Positions 34,840-45,485 of a stretch of DNA of 64,000 nucleotides are shown here, piece by piece. The notes below the pieces were generated by a model. It did no database searches. It was given only the letters and a program-made list of their open reading frames with translations, and was not told the origin of the DNA. Source of the stretch: Zeaxanthinibacter enoshimensis (GTDB taxonomy: Bacteria > Bacteroidota > Bacteroidia > Flavobacteriales > Flavobacteriaceae); the NCBI RefSeq assembly GCF_004362865.1, contig NZ_SNYI01000003.1:434001-498000 (forward strand). The letters run 5' to 3'. A program made the translations under genes and the position numbers. Numbering within the stretch: position 1 is the stretch's first letter; each line of letters starts with the position of its first letter.

Positions 34840-35961
34840 TTATTTAACCGGGTTTAAACGGTAAATACCTTTCCCTTCCACCGCTACATAGATGATTCCG
34901 TCTGGGCCTTCTACTACATTTCTAACCCTGCCGATGTCGGTCATCAATTTTTCGCGCTGGGTTACCTTCGTCCCGTCCAGGGCCAGTCGCTCAAGGTACT
35001 GGAAGGAGAGCGACCCTACTAACAGGCTACCCTTCCAGCCACGGTATTTGTCGCTGGTTACAAAAGTCATCCCGCTTGGGGCTATAGAAGGTACCCAGTA
35101 ATGGATGGGTTGGGTCATACCTTCCATTTCAGTTTTATCCGTTATTGGGGTGCCGCTGTAGTTGATCCCGTAGGTAATTACAGGCCAGCCATAGTTATTT
35201 CCCTTCTTTACGATATTGATCTCGTCTCCGCCTCTCGGGCCGTGTTCGTGTATCCAGATCTCCCCGGTCTGCGGATGTCTTGCCATTCCCTGGGGATTCC
35301 TGTTGCCGTAGGTATAGGCGGCTTTTACCGCGTCTTCCTGTCCGATAAAAGGGTTGTCTTCCGGAATCCTTCCGTCGTCATGAATACGGTAAATTTTTCC
35401 GCCATCCCTGCTAAGATCCTGTGGATTGGTATCCCTGTCTCCCCGTTCTCCGATAGAAAAATATAAGTATCCCTCTTTATCGAATGCGAAACGCGATCCA
35501 AAATGTTGTCCTTTGGTTGTATTAGGAGTGGCTTTGTATAATTTTTCAATATTGACAAGAGCCATATTATCAAGTTTTGCTCTTATGATCGCTGTATTCC
35601 CTCCTTTTTCAGGTCCTTCTTCCGAGGCAAAGGAGAGATATAACCACCCGTTCTGTATATAATCCGGGTGTACTGCCACATCCAGCAATCCTCCTTGACC
35701 CCGATTGTAGACCGGGGGCACGTTAGAGACCATGGTTTTCTTTCCATTTTTAAAATGGATCAGCTCTCCCGATTTTTCAGTGATCAGCATAGCGCCGTCC
35801 GGCAGAAACGCCAGGCCCCATGGAATCTGTAGGCCATCGACCAACAGCTCTGCTTCAAACGGAGTTATTTTCGCATTATTTACCTCGTTTTCAGGATCCT
35901 GACCACAAGAAATTTGTGTCAGTACAACGAAAAGGCACATTATGTGGATACTTTTTTTCAT
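34840..35961 (-). CDS. PQQ-dependent sugar dehydrogenase, lipoprotein
   Basis: A 373-residue six-bladed beta-propeller of the soluble glucose/aldose dehydrogenase (GdhB, YliI/Asd) family. The signal ends QISC (Cys19), so it is a lipoprotein. Motifs include QIPWGLAFLPDGAMLITEK, GQGGLLDVAVHPDY, QHFGSRFAFDKEGYLYFSIG, YGNRNPQGMARHPQTGEIW, HEHGPRGGDEIN and NYGWPVITYG, which supply the PQQ and Ca2+ ligands. It oxidises sugars and passes electrons on, probably to the adjoining cytochrome. No PQQ synthesis genes are in the window. It is divergent from the giant adhesin gene. Confidence 0.9.
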   Translation of the reverse strand: MKKSIHIMCLFVVLTQISCGQDPENEVNNAKITPFEAELLVDGLQIPWGLAFLPDGAMLITEKSGELIHFKNGKKTMVSNVPPVYNRGQGGLLDVAVHPDYIQNGWLYLSFASEEGPEKGGNTAIIRAKLDNMALVNIEKLYKATPNTTKGQHFGSRFAFDKEGYLYFSIGERGDRDTNPQDLSRDGGKIYRIHDDGRIPEDNPFIGQEDAVKAAYTYGNRNPQGMARHPQTGEIWIHEHGPRGGDEINIVKKGNNYGWPVITYGINYSGTPITDKTEMEGMTQPIHYWVPSIAPSGMTFVTSDKYRGWKGSLLVGSLSFQYLERLALDGTKVTQREKLMTDIGRVRNVVEGPDGIIYVAVEGKGIYRLNPVK

Positions 35962-36091
35962 AGCGAATCGTTAAAATATATAATAATAGAGATGAATGGC
36001 ATAAAACTAACGAAAATATAAGTTTAAAATAATACTCTGAAGAATAACCTGATCCCAAATCTGCCTATTCTTTGAAAACACCTACTAACCT

Positions 36092-39000
36092 ATGCTCCCA
36101 AGTAACTCAAAACGGGACGTAATTGCCATTGTACTGACTCTGATGTCATTGGCATTTGCTTTTGCCGGAAACCATCCAGGTAACCCGGATCCCATAATCG
36201 GGGACCGGAATGCCTACACAGAGCTTACTGCCCATGCCAGCAGTAGTTCTGCCCACTCACCGGATCTTGCTGGATCCGAGAATACAGAAACACTTCTGCC
36301 TTCCTTTTACGCCACGATCATCCAGAACGCGGATGAAGAGGTCAATTGCCCCAATGATGGTAGCACCCTGGCCAAATTCTTCCTTTGCGGTACCAGTGAT
36401 GTCAGGACCATCAGCCTTAACCAGAGCGGAAGCAGCTACGAATGGCAGAAACTGGATAGTAACCGCTGTGCCACTTCTGTCATGGCCGATTGTGCTAATA
36501 CAGACAGCAGCTGTTACGATACTGTCGGAAACGGGTCTACCTACAACCTGGATTCTTCCGGGGAATTCCGGGTCCGCGTAGACGGAGGACAATATTATTA
36601 TTTTAAATCCACCCTGAACCCTCTTGATCCCCAGTTGATCAAAGAAGATATTATATGCGGAAATCCCGGGAGAGTAGAGGTCACCAATGTGCCGGCAGGA
36701 TATGAATACAGCCTGAATGACAGTGCCGGACCTTACCAGGACACCCCTTATTTTGATATTACCTCAGCCGGAGACTATAAGGTATGGGTGCGGTTAAAGA
36801 ATGTTTCAAGTACTGCATGTTTATTTCCATCTAATACGGTAACGGTGGCAAGTCTTGACATGAGTGCTTCCGTTACTGCAAATGATATTCTGTGCAGCGG
36901 GGAGTTGGGCAGTATAGATGTGAATGTCTCCGGGGTGCCAGGGTTCTTTACCTACAGGCTGATCAAGAACGGGGTTACAGTGGACACCTTTGGTCCTAAT
37001 TCTGCCTCTTCTTACAGTTTTGATAATGTAAGCCCGGGTACTTACAGCGTAAGGATCGTGACCAATAAATGTAACGAGCTGATCACCACGGATGTTAATA
37101 ATGATCCCATCCGGATCGGGAACGGGATAAGTCCGTTAGCCGTATCTGCGACCGCGTCTGACAGTTTTGGCTGTGGTGCTTCTTCCGTTGACGTCAGTAT
37201 TGAGACCTCGGGAGGGACAGCTCCTTACCGCTACAGCCTGGACGGAGGCAGCAGTTTCAGTTCCACGTATAATAACAGTACGGTCTTCACGGTTACCTCG
37301 GCCGGCACCTATAATATATTGGTAGAAGATTCCAACGGGTGTAGCAAGACTGCGAATATAGACGTAGAAGACCTTCCTCCGCCCGTCTATACGGTATCTT
37401 CCGATGACGCTACCTGTGGCAGCAGTAATGACGGACGGATCAGTTTTAATGTCAGTAACGGTTATGGTTATCAGATGACCTATAGTATCAACAACGGGGC
37501 ATCGTACCAGAACAACAATATATTTAACGGACTTGCACCTGGCTCTTACCTGGTGCTTATCCGTTACCAGCAGGGAGCATTTAGCTGTACCACTCCGGTG
37601 AGTACCGAAGTGATCAGTGCTCCAACCGCCATCAACGGGACAGCCAGCGCCGATTCCGAACCCAGCTGCCTGGATGAAAATGGAGGCCAGATATCGTTTT
37701 CAGGAGTTAGCGGTGGAACTTCACCTTACCAGTTTAGTGTTGGGGCAGGCTTCAGCAGCAACCCTGTCTTCAGCAACCTGGGTACAGGAAGCTATACCCC
37801 CAGGATCAGGGATGCCAATGGTTGCGTACGAAGTTTAAGTCCTATTACCTTCAATAACCTGGATAAACCGACGGATATGGCCTTTTCCATATCCAATATT
37901 GATTGTATTACAAATACGGCATCAGTAAATGTTGCTGTTACCGGTGGTACTTCTCCCTTTACCTACGAGATCATCGCACCTGCTGCGAATGCCACGAATA
38001 ATGGCAATAACAATGTATTCAGCGGACTTGGACTGGGAACGTATACCTTCCGGGTGACCGATGACGAGGGCTGTTCTTATACCGAAGCTTATGCTATTAC
38101 CGACATCAGCTCCATATCTGTCCAGGCCCAGGCCACCAAGGTGGTTACCTGCGTTGGCGATGCGGACGGTGAAGGAAGGTTCTTAGTCGATGGTTTTGAC
38201 GGCACTTACAGCTATGTTATTGATGGAGGACTCCCGGTTGTTGGTGAGAGCGGTGGAATTATCACCGTTACCGGTTTAAGCGCCGGGAGCTACGATATAT
38301 TGGTGACCGATGAGGATACCAATTGTACCGATACCGCTACCCTGGTGATCCAGGAGCCCGCCTCGGCCTTTACCATCACAAATCTTAACGTGAGCCCGAT
38401 GAACTGCCAGAATAATAACCGGGGAGGGGTAAGCATTAATACCTCCGGGGGATGGGGTGGTAATAAATATACGGTAACCCAACCCAACGGATCCGTGCGG
38501 GGCCCACAAAACAGTAATACCTTCTCTGACCTGAGCCAGAGCGGGGTTTACCAGGTAAGCGTAACAGATGCTAATGGTTGTACCCAGACAGATAGTTTTT
38601 CCCTGACTGCCCTGGCGGCACCGGTTCTGAGTGTGAATGCCGCCGGTTCTGATTATTGTTATGACAATTTTGATGCGGCCAGCATTGCTCTGGACGCTAC
38701 GGGTGGGGCAGGGCCGTACGAATTCCGTGTGAACGGTGGTGCATGGGACGCGGCCAGTACCTTTACTGGTTTAACTCCGGGTACCTACCGGTTCGAAGTA
38801 AGTGACACCAATGATTGCCAGGACCTGGTTTGGGTCACGATTGCCCCGGAAATGACCGCCAGTGCCACTACGATCAGAGAATTGACCTGTGGAGGCCCCT
38901 CGGCCCAGATCAGGGTCAACATCAGTAACGGCTACCATTCCGGAAATGATTACGTGAGCTACGAGGTACGAATTGACGGTGGTGCTTATTCCGCCAGTGC

Positions 39001-42000
39001 CTTCCCTATAAGTGGAAATTCCTTCGTCTATGACATTCCTAATGACGGAAGCATCCTTAGCGATACTACTTTCCAGTTCGAGGTTACCGATACCAGGGGA
39101 TGTACGACGGAGACCAACGTGGTAACTATCTCGCCGCCCGAATCCATTGCCGGTAGCACCCTGGTAACCGATACGAGTTGCGGGCAGAACAACGGGATTG
39201 TAGAACTGATTCCTGATACCAGCCAGGGTGTTCCGCCTTATGAATATAGTTCTGACGGTGGGGTAACCTTTGGCTCACAGCCTATTTTTTCGGGTTATGC
39301 CCCGGGAACCTATAATGATTTCATGATACGTGACAGCAGGGGGTGCGCCAGCCCGCTGCTAAGTGCTACCGTCAGTAGCAGCAGCCCGATCGATGCGAAT
39401 GTAACTGCAAATGATGCGGTTTGTTCCGCGGGTAGTGTGGAAGGTTCTATTGATGTTAATAACGTGCTGAACGGAAATGCACAGTATACATTTACCCTTA
39501 CCGATATCAACGGAAATACCGTAGCAGTTGCCGGTCCTATGGCAGCGGATAACGTGAATTTCCCCAATGTGGCCCCGGGTACCTATACAGTGATTACAAC
39601 TGATGCCAGCGGTTGTGAAGACAGGGACATGGTGAGTGTGAGCCAGAACCAGATAGACCTTATCCCTGTGAATACCACAGACCCACAGGATTGTACAATG
39701 ACCTTTACCTATGAAGTAGATATTGTAGGAGGAACCGCACCTTACACCATCGGTCTCGTAGGCCAGCCGCAAACTGCCCCGAATGTCGATGCCGACACAC
39801 ATGATTTTACCGGGCAGATCGACTATGGAGTTACATATTTTGTGGAAGTACACGATGCTTTGGGTTGTGTCTATATAGAGCAGATAGACCCGATAGATGG
39901 TCCTTCTCCTATTGCAGTGACTGCAACAGCCACCACGGCGTCCTGTGAACCGGGGGGGAATGGAAGCATAAGCTTTGAGATTGACGGTCTCCCTTCGCCG
40001 GCAGACCTCACCCTGCAGTTGCAGGATACGGATACCGGTGCAATTGTCAGTGGTCCGACGGTAGTGAATAATGTTGCTATACCTTATACTGACTCATTCA
40101 GTAACCTGCCTCCGGGGAATTACCAGATCCTGGTACAGGATAATAATACCCAGTGTAATGCCAGTACCCTGGTCTCTATTACACAGAATATTCCTGCACT
40201 GGTAGTAGATAACAATGAGCCCGCTAACTGTAATGTGGGTGCCCTGGTAACTGTCCGTGGGAATGGAGGAAACGGGCCTTACAGCTTTGCATACGTACCC
40301 GCAGGTGATCCTGCTCCCGTGGTCTTCACCACCGATACCACCTTCGAAATAGCAGGTCCTTTCCCGGCAGATTACAATTTTTACGTCCAGGATGCTTCAG
40401 GTTGTGTAAGCTATACCACTGTACAGGTTACAGAAACGGCAGGAGTTCCTGACCCTCAGGTAGATGTTGTGAACCAGTGTTCTGCCCAGAGTAATTATAC
40501 GGTGAACGTAACTTCCCCATTATCTACGGGAAGCGGCTTGCCGGAAGAAACTTATCAATACGATATAGGGGGTGGTTTCCAGGATAGTCCTAATTTCCTG
40601 GTACCCAACCCCGGCGACTATACCATTGTCGTCAGGGATGGCAATGGCTGTACCAATACGGTTATCGCACAGGTATTCGATTTCTTTGCGATCAGCGCCA
40701 ATGCCTCAACCGAACCGACCTGTAACGCGGGAGACGGGATCATCACAGTGAATACGAGTGGGGGTAGTGGTAACTTCAGGTTTGAACTGGACGACGGAAT
40801 TAATCCTACCGTGGTACAGCTTAACGATAACGTATTTACCAATATCAGTCCCGGAACCTATAATATCCTGGTAACTGACCTGGATTCCAATACCACGCCA
40901 CTTTGCTCCGATACTACTTCCGTAGAGGTCACTATCGTGGATTCCCCGGAAATAGGTGCAACTCCCAAGGGAGATATCAGTTGCTTTGGAGCGAATGATG
41001 GGTACATTAACGTGGAGCTTTTACCGGCCACGGCCACAGACGGACCCTTCAGTTATGTCCTATATGACGGATCGACCACAAATATTATTCGGGGATCACA
41101 GTCGTCTTCCCTGTTTGACAATCTCTCACCCGGAACATACCAGGTAGAGGTGATCTCTGACCGGGGATGTACAGACCGTTCTGCGGATGTCACCATCAGT
41201 GAGCCCAGTATCTTACAGCTGAATACTGAGCATACCGATTTTACCTGTGATCCGAGCAGTAACCGCTTCAGTACAGCGACCATCACGGCCTTTACAGATA
41301 CAAACGGGGATGGCAGCGGTATCAATACGGGTACGGCTCCGTATACTTATAGTATGAATGACGGTACCCCTGAATTTGACGGTTCCAATTTCCAGACCAG
41401 TAACCAGTTCGAAGTTGTAGATAATGGCTCCTCCCAGACCATAATCATTACGGCAAGGGATCAGAATGGCTGTGAACAAACAGAAACTATAACCCTGGAT
41501 CCGCCTTCCGGGCTCGACTTCAGTTTTAACGTGAACCCTATCAGCTGTGACGCCAGTGGGAGTGGAGTGAACCCGGGAAATATTGAAATTATCATAGCCC
41601 AGGGACCAGGAAATTACGATGTTGAGATCCTGCCGATAGGCTCAGAACCCATCCAGAGCTCTGGAGGTTCAGACCGCGTAGTCTGGGATATCAGTACCCC
41701 GGGAGATTACATCTTCGCCGTGACCGATGTGGGCAGTGGAGGTTGTACCTATCTTACCCCGGTGGTCAACGTACCTGAATATAATAATATCGTTGCGACA
41801 ATTGCCGAGGCCGAGCCCGTAACCTGTTTTAACGGAACAGACGGGGCTATCAGCCTGCAGGTCGATAATTATTCCGGTATCTATAATTACGAAGTATTTA
41901 CCCGGGATAACAGCGGGGTGGAAACCTCGACAGGAGTAACGGGCTCTTTTGACACCAATAACCCCGTGGCAAACCCGGAAATAATTACAGGTCTGCCCGC

Positions 42001-44416
42001 CGGGAACCTGGTGGTATACGTGGAAGCCCTGGATGCCCCTTATTGTGATGTGGTAAGTAACAGTACCACGGTAAGGCAACCGGATGCCCCGTTGGCTGTT
42101 AACCTGCAGCAAACCGCTGAGGTTACCTGTGCTGACCCCGGTCATGGCGAGATCTTTGCCTCGGGAACGGGTGGATGGGAATTCTATGAATTCAGGGTAC
42201 AGGCCCCTGATGGCAGTATCGTACAGGACTTCCCCAGTACTAATGTCAGTTTTACCGGGCTTTCAGCAGGAATATACACCGTTGATGTTCGTGATGCAGA
42301 AGGTTGTATTGCCACCAGCACCATTGAGCTTTTACCCCCGGCTCCAATTTATGCAGACATCAGGGTTGTGGCCCCGTTGCAGTGTAATAATGACAATAAC
42401 GGTGTTATCGAGGCCTTTGATATTACCGGCGGACAGGGAGCAGGGAATTATCTTTACCAGCTGAACAGGCTGACCGAGGGTACCAACAGTGGTCTGCAGA
42501 CTACAACCAGCTTCAACAACCTGTCTTCCGGGGATTATACCATTACTTTATTCGACGGCTGGGATTGCCAGTTTACCACTGCTGTTATTACGATTCAAGA
42601 TCCCGAAGTAGTGATAGCTGAACTGGTGGAACTGCAGCCTCCCGGTTGTGGGGATGATGGACTCATGGAGTTGACGGTGGCAAACCCGGAAGCGGGAGTG
42701 AGTTACTTTTACAGGCGTTCCGGAACAACAGATCCATTCCTGCCCCTGGATCCGCTGGATCCTACCGCTACTTCCGTGCAGATCTCCGAGGATATCACGG
42801 TAGACCCCGGACCATTCCAGTACGATGTGCAGAACTCCAACGGGTGTCCTTTTGAGAAATCTAACCAGATATCACTGGATCCGGCTGCACCGTTGGTGAT
42901 TTCCTTAGACCTTACTAATGCCACTATTAATTGTGCAGGGGAAGCGACGGGAATCATCAGGTCCGAAGCTTTTGGAGGAATAGGGAACTACGTATATACC
43001 CTGCTGAATTCCAATACCCCGCCTTCGCCCACAGCGCTTAATACGGAACGATCGGCCCAGGCATCAGGTATTTTCAGGGAACTCGGACCGGGAACCTATT
43101 ATGTTTATGCACAGAGTGGCGGTTGTTCTGCCATTTCTACCCCGATTACCATCAGTGAACCACCGCCATTGGTACTGGAATCGCTGGAAGTGGTCCCGGT
43201 AAGTTGTTCGGGTGATGTAGACGGGCAGATCACTATAGAAGCCAGCGGGGGAACGGGTAAGATCCGGTATTCTATCGCTGACCAGCTGAGCGAATTCTTT
43301 GAAGGAGATGACCCCGCCTTCCCGAACAGGAAAACGTTTACGGACCTTGCACCAAGAACGTATGAAGTAATTATACAGGACGACCTGGGATGTACTATCA
43401 CCAGGACCATACAGGTGACCGAACCGGAGGCTATTTTGGTAGCTATTGCCGCCTCTGAACCTGAGACCTGTTTAGGTGACGGCGACGGGAGTGTTACCCT
43501 TGACGTTACAGGTGGAACTCCCCCGTATGAATTCGCGTTGAATTCATCAGATCCCGGCGATTTTGCTCCAAATCCCCAGCAATACTGGGGTGATCTCAAC
43601 GGGGGAGAAACCTATGTGATCTTTGTGAGAGATTCTATGGGTTGTGAGACCAATGTAATTGTACCGGTTGAGGTTGGAGTAGACCTGAACCCTGTGCCGT
43701 TGGTAGAATACGGCTGTGAAGGTATTTTCCCGAATTCCACGGTCACGATCAGTATGGAGGATGACTCAGACTGGTCACAACTGCTCTTTGCCCTGGACCC
43801 TGAAGATCCAACAGACGCAGTGACTGCAGAGGCGGGCACTGAAAATACCTGGGGTGACCTGGCGCCAGGAGAGCATATTGTGTATGTATATCATGAGAAT
43901 GGTTGTTCGACCTACACAGAATTCGAGATCGAGTCTTACGAACCGCTTACCCTCGAGGCCGAAAAGACCGGCGTCAATGAAATTACTGCAACAGCCCGGG
44001 GAGGATTTGGTAATTATAGCTATTATTTCCAGGGCGAAGCGTATGGTGCCGATAATATCTTTTATTCTAATGAGGATACTAATGTTACTATCAGGGTGGT
44101 TGATGCACGCGGCTGTGAGGCGCTTGTAACTATGGCTTTTGATTTTACCGGCGTTCTGCAAATGCCTAAACACTTTACGCCAGACGGAGACCTGATGAAT
44201 GATGTCTGGTCCCCGATGAACCGGGAACTGTTCCCTAACCTGGAGGTGAAGATCTTTGACCGCTACGGAAGGGTAGTGGCCATCCTGGACCAGGTATCGG
44301 AATGGGACGGTACATATGAAGGGGATGAAGTTCCTACCGGTGACTACTGGTACGTGGTCAATGCAAATGATAAAAGCATGCAGCAATATGTAGGTCACTT
44401 TACCTTATACAGGTAG
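36092..44416 (+). CDS. Giant SprB-repeat adhesin with gliding-associated C-terminal domain
   Basis: A 2774-residue secreted protein. Signal peptide residues 1-26 (LTLMSLAFAFAG). A Cys-bearing domain to about 185 is followed by many SprB-type repeats of about 75-100 residues, with recurring pieces GGTAPYRYSLDGG, FSGLGLGTYTFRVTD and DxxGC, and conserved Cys pairs. The last 85 residues (FTPDGDLMNDVWSPMNRELF, IFDRYGRVVAILDQVSEWDG, PTGDYWYVV) are the type B sorting signal of the type IX system. SprB of Flavobacterium johnsoniae is the moving adhesin of gliding; this protein has the same plan but is less than half as long. Unlike sprB it has no adjacent sprF. A terminator follows, so it is probably monocistronic. 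Confidence 0.92.
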   Translation: MLPSNSKRDVIAIVLTLMSLAFAFAGNHPGNPDPIIGDRNAYTELTAHASSSSAHSPDLAGSENTETLLPSFYATIIQNADEEVNCPNDGSTLAKFFLCGTSDVRTISLNQSGSSYEWQKLDSNRCATSVMADCANTDSSCYDTVGNGSTYNLDSSGEFRVRVDGGQYYYFKSTLNPLDPQLIKEDIICGNPGRVEVTNVPAGYEYSLNDSAGPYQDTPYFDITSAGDYKVWVRLKNVSSTACLFPSNTVTVASLDMSASVTANDILCSGELGSIDVNVSGVPGFFTYRLIKNGVTVDTFGPNSASSYSFDNVSPGTYSVRIVTNKCNELITTDVNNDPIRIGNGISPLAVSATASDSFGCGASSVDVSIETSGGTAPYRYSLDGGSSFSSTYNNSTVFTVTSAGTYNILVEDSNGCSKTANIDVEDLPPPVYTVSSDDATCGSSNDGRISFNVSNGYGYQMTYSINNGASYQNNNIFNGLAPGSYLVLIRYQQGAFSCTTPVSTEVISAPTAINGTASADSEPSCLDENGGQISFSGVSGGTSPYQFSVGAGFSSNPVFSNLGTGSYTPRIRDANGCVRSLSPITFNNLDKPTDMAFSISNIDCITNTASVNVAVTGGTSPFTYEIIAPAANATNNGNNNVFSGLGLGTYTFRVTDDEGCSYTEAYAITDISSISVQAQATKVVTCVGDADGEGRFLVDGFDGTYSYVIDGGLPVVGESGGIITVTGLSAGSYDILVTDEDTNCTDTATLVIQEPASAFTITNLNVSPMNCQNNNRGGVSINTSGGWGGNKYTVTQPNGSVRGPQNSNTFSDLSQSGVYQVSVTDANGCTQTDSFSLTALAAPVLSVNAAGSDYCYDNFDAASIALDATGGAGPYEFRVNGGAWDAASTFTGLTPGTYRFEVSDTNDCQDLVWVTIAPEMTASATTIRELTCGGPSAQIRVNISNGYHSGNDYVSYEVRIDGGAYSASAFPISGNSFVYDIPNDGSILSDTTFQFEVTDTRGCTTETNVVTISPPESIAGSTLVTDTSCGQNNGIVELIPDTSQGVPPYEYSSDGGVTFGSQPIFSGYAPGTYNDFMIRDSRGCASPLLSATVSSSSPIDANVTANDAVCSAGSVEGSIDVNNVLNGNAQYTFTLTDINGNTVAVAGPMAADNVNFPNVAPGTYTVITTDASGCEDRDMVSVSQNQIDLIPVNTTDPQDCTMTFTYEVDIVGGTAPYTIGLVGQPQTAPNVDADTHDFTGQIDYGVTYFVEVHDALGCVYIEQIDPIDGPSPIAVTATATTASCEPGGNGSISFEIDGLPSPADLTLQLQDTDTGAIVSGPTVVNNVAIPYTDSFSNLPPGNYQILVQDNNTQCNASTLVSITQNIPALVVDNNEPANCNVGALVTVRGNGGNGPYSFAYVPAGDPAPVVFTTDTTFEIAGPFPADYNFYVQDASGCVSYTTVQVTETAGVPDPQVDVVNQCSAQSNYTVNVTSPLSTGSGLPEETYQYDIGGGFQDSPNFLVPNPGDYTIVVRDGNGCTNTVIAQVFDFFAISANASTEPTCNAGDGIITVNTSGGSGNFRFELDDGINPTVVQLNDNVFTNISPGTYNILVTDLDSNTTPLCSDTTSVEVTIVDSPEIGATPKGDISCFGANDGYINVELLPATATDGPFSYVLYDGSTTNIIRGSQSSSLFDNLSPGTYQVEVISDRGCTDRSADVTISEPSILQLNTEHTDFTCDPSSNRFSTATITAFTDTNGDGSGINTGTAPYTYSMNDGTPEFDGSNFQTSNQFEVVDNGSSQTIIITARDQNGCEQTETITLDPPSGLDFSFNVNPISCDASGSGVNPGNIEIIIAQGPGNYDVEILPIGSEPIQSSGGSDRVVWDISTPGDYIFAVTDVGSGGCTYLTPVVNVPEYNNIVATIAEAEPVTCFNGTDGAISLQVDNYSGIYNYEVFTRDNSGVETSTGVTGSFDTNNPVANPEIITGLPAGNLVVYVEALDAPYCDVVSNSTTVRQPDAPLAVNLQQTAEVTCADPGHGEIFASGTGGWEFYEFRVQAPDGSIVQDFPSTNVSFTGLSAGIYTVDVRDAEGCIATSTIELLPPAPIYADIRVVAPLQCNNDNNGVIEAFDITGGQGAGNYLYQLNRLTEGTNSGLQTTTSFNNLSSGDYTITLFDGWDCQFTTAVITIQDPEVVIAELVELQPPGCGDDGLMELTVANPEAGVSYFYRRSGTTDPFLPLDPLDPTATSVQISEDITVDPGPFQYDVQNSNGCPFEKSNQISLDPAAPLVISLDLTNATINCAGEATGIIRSEAFGGIGNYVYTLLNSNTPPSPTALNTERSAQASGIFRELGPGTYYVYAQSGGCSAISTPITISEPPPLVLESLEVVPVSCSGDVDGQITIEASGGTGKIRYSIADQLSEFFEGDDPAFPNRKTFTDLAPRTYEVIIQDDLGCTITRTIQVTEPEAILVAIAASEPETCLGDGDGSVTLDVTGGTPPYEFALNSSDPGDFAPNPQQYWGDLNGGETYVIFVRDSMGCETNVIVPVEVGVDLNPVPLVEYGCEGIFPNSTVTISMEDDSDWSQLLFALDPEDPTDAVTAEAGTENTWGDLAPGEHIVYVYHENGCSTYTEFEIESYEPLTLEAEKTGVNEITATARGGFGNYSYYFQGEAYGADNIFYSNEDTNVTIRVVDARGCEALVTMAFDFTGVLQMPKHFTPDGDLMNDVWSPMNRELFPNLEVKIFDRYGRVVAILDQVSEWDGTYEGDEVPTGDYWYVVNANDKSMQQYVGHFTLYR

Positions 44417-44440
44417 ATCACTAAGAATATTAAAACCTGA

Positions 44441-44470
44441 AAAGACTGTGGATGCCCACGGTCTTTTTTT
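44441..44470 (+). terminator. Intrinsic terminator of the giant adhesin gene
   Basis: AAAGACTGTGG, loop ATG, CCCACGGTCTTTTTTT: an 8-bp stem with one G-T pair and a T run, 24 bp after the stop. Confidence 0.82.
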
Positions 44471-44756
44471 GTTTTAACTTTAGAAAATTTACGGAAATCA
44501 TATCCTGATTTTTTCTATATTTAACATTGAAATACAGTTTGTTACGGACTGTGGCAGTGAGGTGTTGATGGCACCTGGAACCTGGTCCAGTCCCGTACAT
44601 GATTTTTCTCCCCCGGGAACGTTCCCTCGATTTATCCCCCATATTAATCGGGATGGTCTTACAGGCTATCCTTAAAGTGTATATAAATACATCTGCAGAC
44701 CCTTGTGAGATGCTTATGGGTGTGTTGAACTAAAGTAGAGAACTAAATTCCATTAT
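44471..44756. other. Intergenic region before the cytochrome lipoprotein
   Basis: No gene seen. It contains the perfect 12-bp palindrome GGGAACGTTCCC (44615-44626), about 130 bp upstream of the cytochrome ATG, a possible regulator site. No clear TAnnTTTG box was found. Confidence 0.5.
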
Positions 44757-45344
44757 ATGAAAAAAGCAATCTTAACCTTAGGTATCCTGTCCCTGATGGG
44801 AGCCTGTAACGAACCTAAATCCAAGGAAGAACCCCTGAATGAAAAAAAAGAGATAGCGATGGCAACAGAAGCGGCTGTTTCTGCAGAAAGAGGTAAATAT
44901 CTCGTCAACGCCATGGGATGCACGGATTGCCATACCCCGAAAAAGATGACTGACCACGGGCCAGAACCCGATCCGGACTTATTCCTGTCCGGTCACCCGT
45001 CCGGAGAGCAATTGCCACCGCTGGATCCCTCCCAGGTGCAGGGATACCTGGTTTTCAATATGGGGCTCACAGCTGCTATCGGACCCTGGGGGACTTCCTT
45101 TGCCGCAAACCTTACCCCCGACGAAACGGGGATTGGTAGCTGGACCGAGGAACAGTTCCTGGTCGCAATAAAAGAAGGTAAGTACAAAGGGATGGTGAAC
45201 GGCAGGCCTTTACTACCCCCGATGCCATGGCAGCAGTACCGTATGCTGACGGATGATGACCTTAAATCTATCTTCAAATACCTGAAGACCATTAAACCTA
45301 TAGATAACGTAGTTCCTAGCCCGATACCGCCTAAAGGCTCATGA
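44757..45344 (+). CDS. Lipoprotein c-type cytochrome
   Basis: A 195-residue lipoprotein (signal ending MGAC, Cys17) with a Lys/Glu-rich linker and one haem c site CTDCH (55-59). The downstream part, LTPDETGIGSWTEEQFLVAI and NGRPLLPPMPWQQYRMLTDD, resembles the cytochrome subunits of periplasmic alcohol, aldehyde or nicotinate dehydrogenases, with an axial Met probably in MPW. No dehydrogenase is adjacent, so its partner is unknown. It is monocistronic, with its own terminator. Confidence 0.88.
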   Translation: MKKAILTLGILSLMGACNEPKSKEEPLNEKKEIAMATEAAVSAERGKYLVNAMGCTDCHTPKKMTDHGPEPDPDLFLSGHPSGEQLPPLDPSQVQGYLVFNMGLTAAIGPWGTSFAANLTPDETGIGSWTEEQFLVAIKEGKYKGMVNGRPLLPPMPWQQYRMLTDDDLKSIFKYLKTIKPIDNVVPSPIPPKGS

Positions 45345-45376
45345 GGAAAGGATCATTATCCTTTTAAGCAATAAAT

Positions 45377-45408
45377 GCCGGACCCCATTGGTTCCGGCTT
45401 TTTTTTGC
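45377..45408 (+). terminator. Intrinsic terminator of the cytochrome gene
   Basis: GCCGGA and TCCGGC arms around a CCCCATTGGT loop, then a run of eight T. Confidence 0.82.
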
Positions 45409-45422
45409 CTGGTTCACAAACC

Positions 45423-45453
45423 TTTGTTAAAGTCGTAATTCAGCGTAGTTTAA
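45423..45453 (+). promoter_or_regulatory. Candidate promoter of the AhpD-like pseudogene
   Basis: TTTG at 45423-45426, exactly 19 bp, then TAGTTTAA (partial match to TAnnTTTG). Confidence 0.3.
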
Positions 45454-45485
45454 AGCGACTTAAGCATAAACCTTAAATCAAAACA

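Noticed and set aside
43105-43599. Long minus-strand open frames inside the giant adhesin gene
   Set aside because: They are antisense to the conserved SprB repeats, have no start context and show no protein family features.
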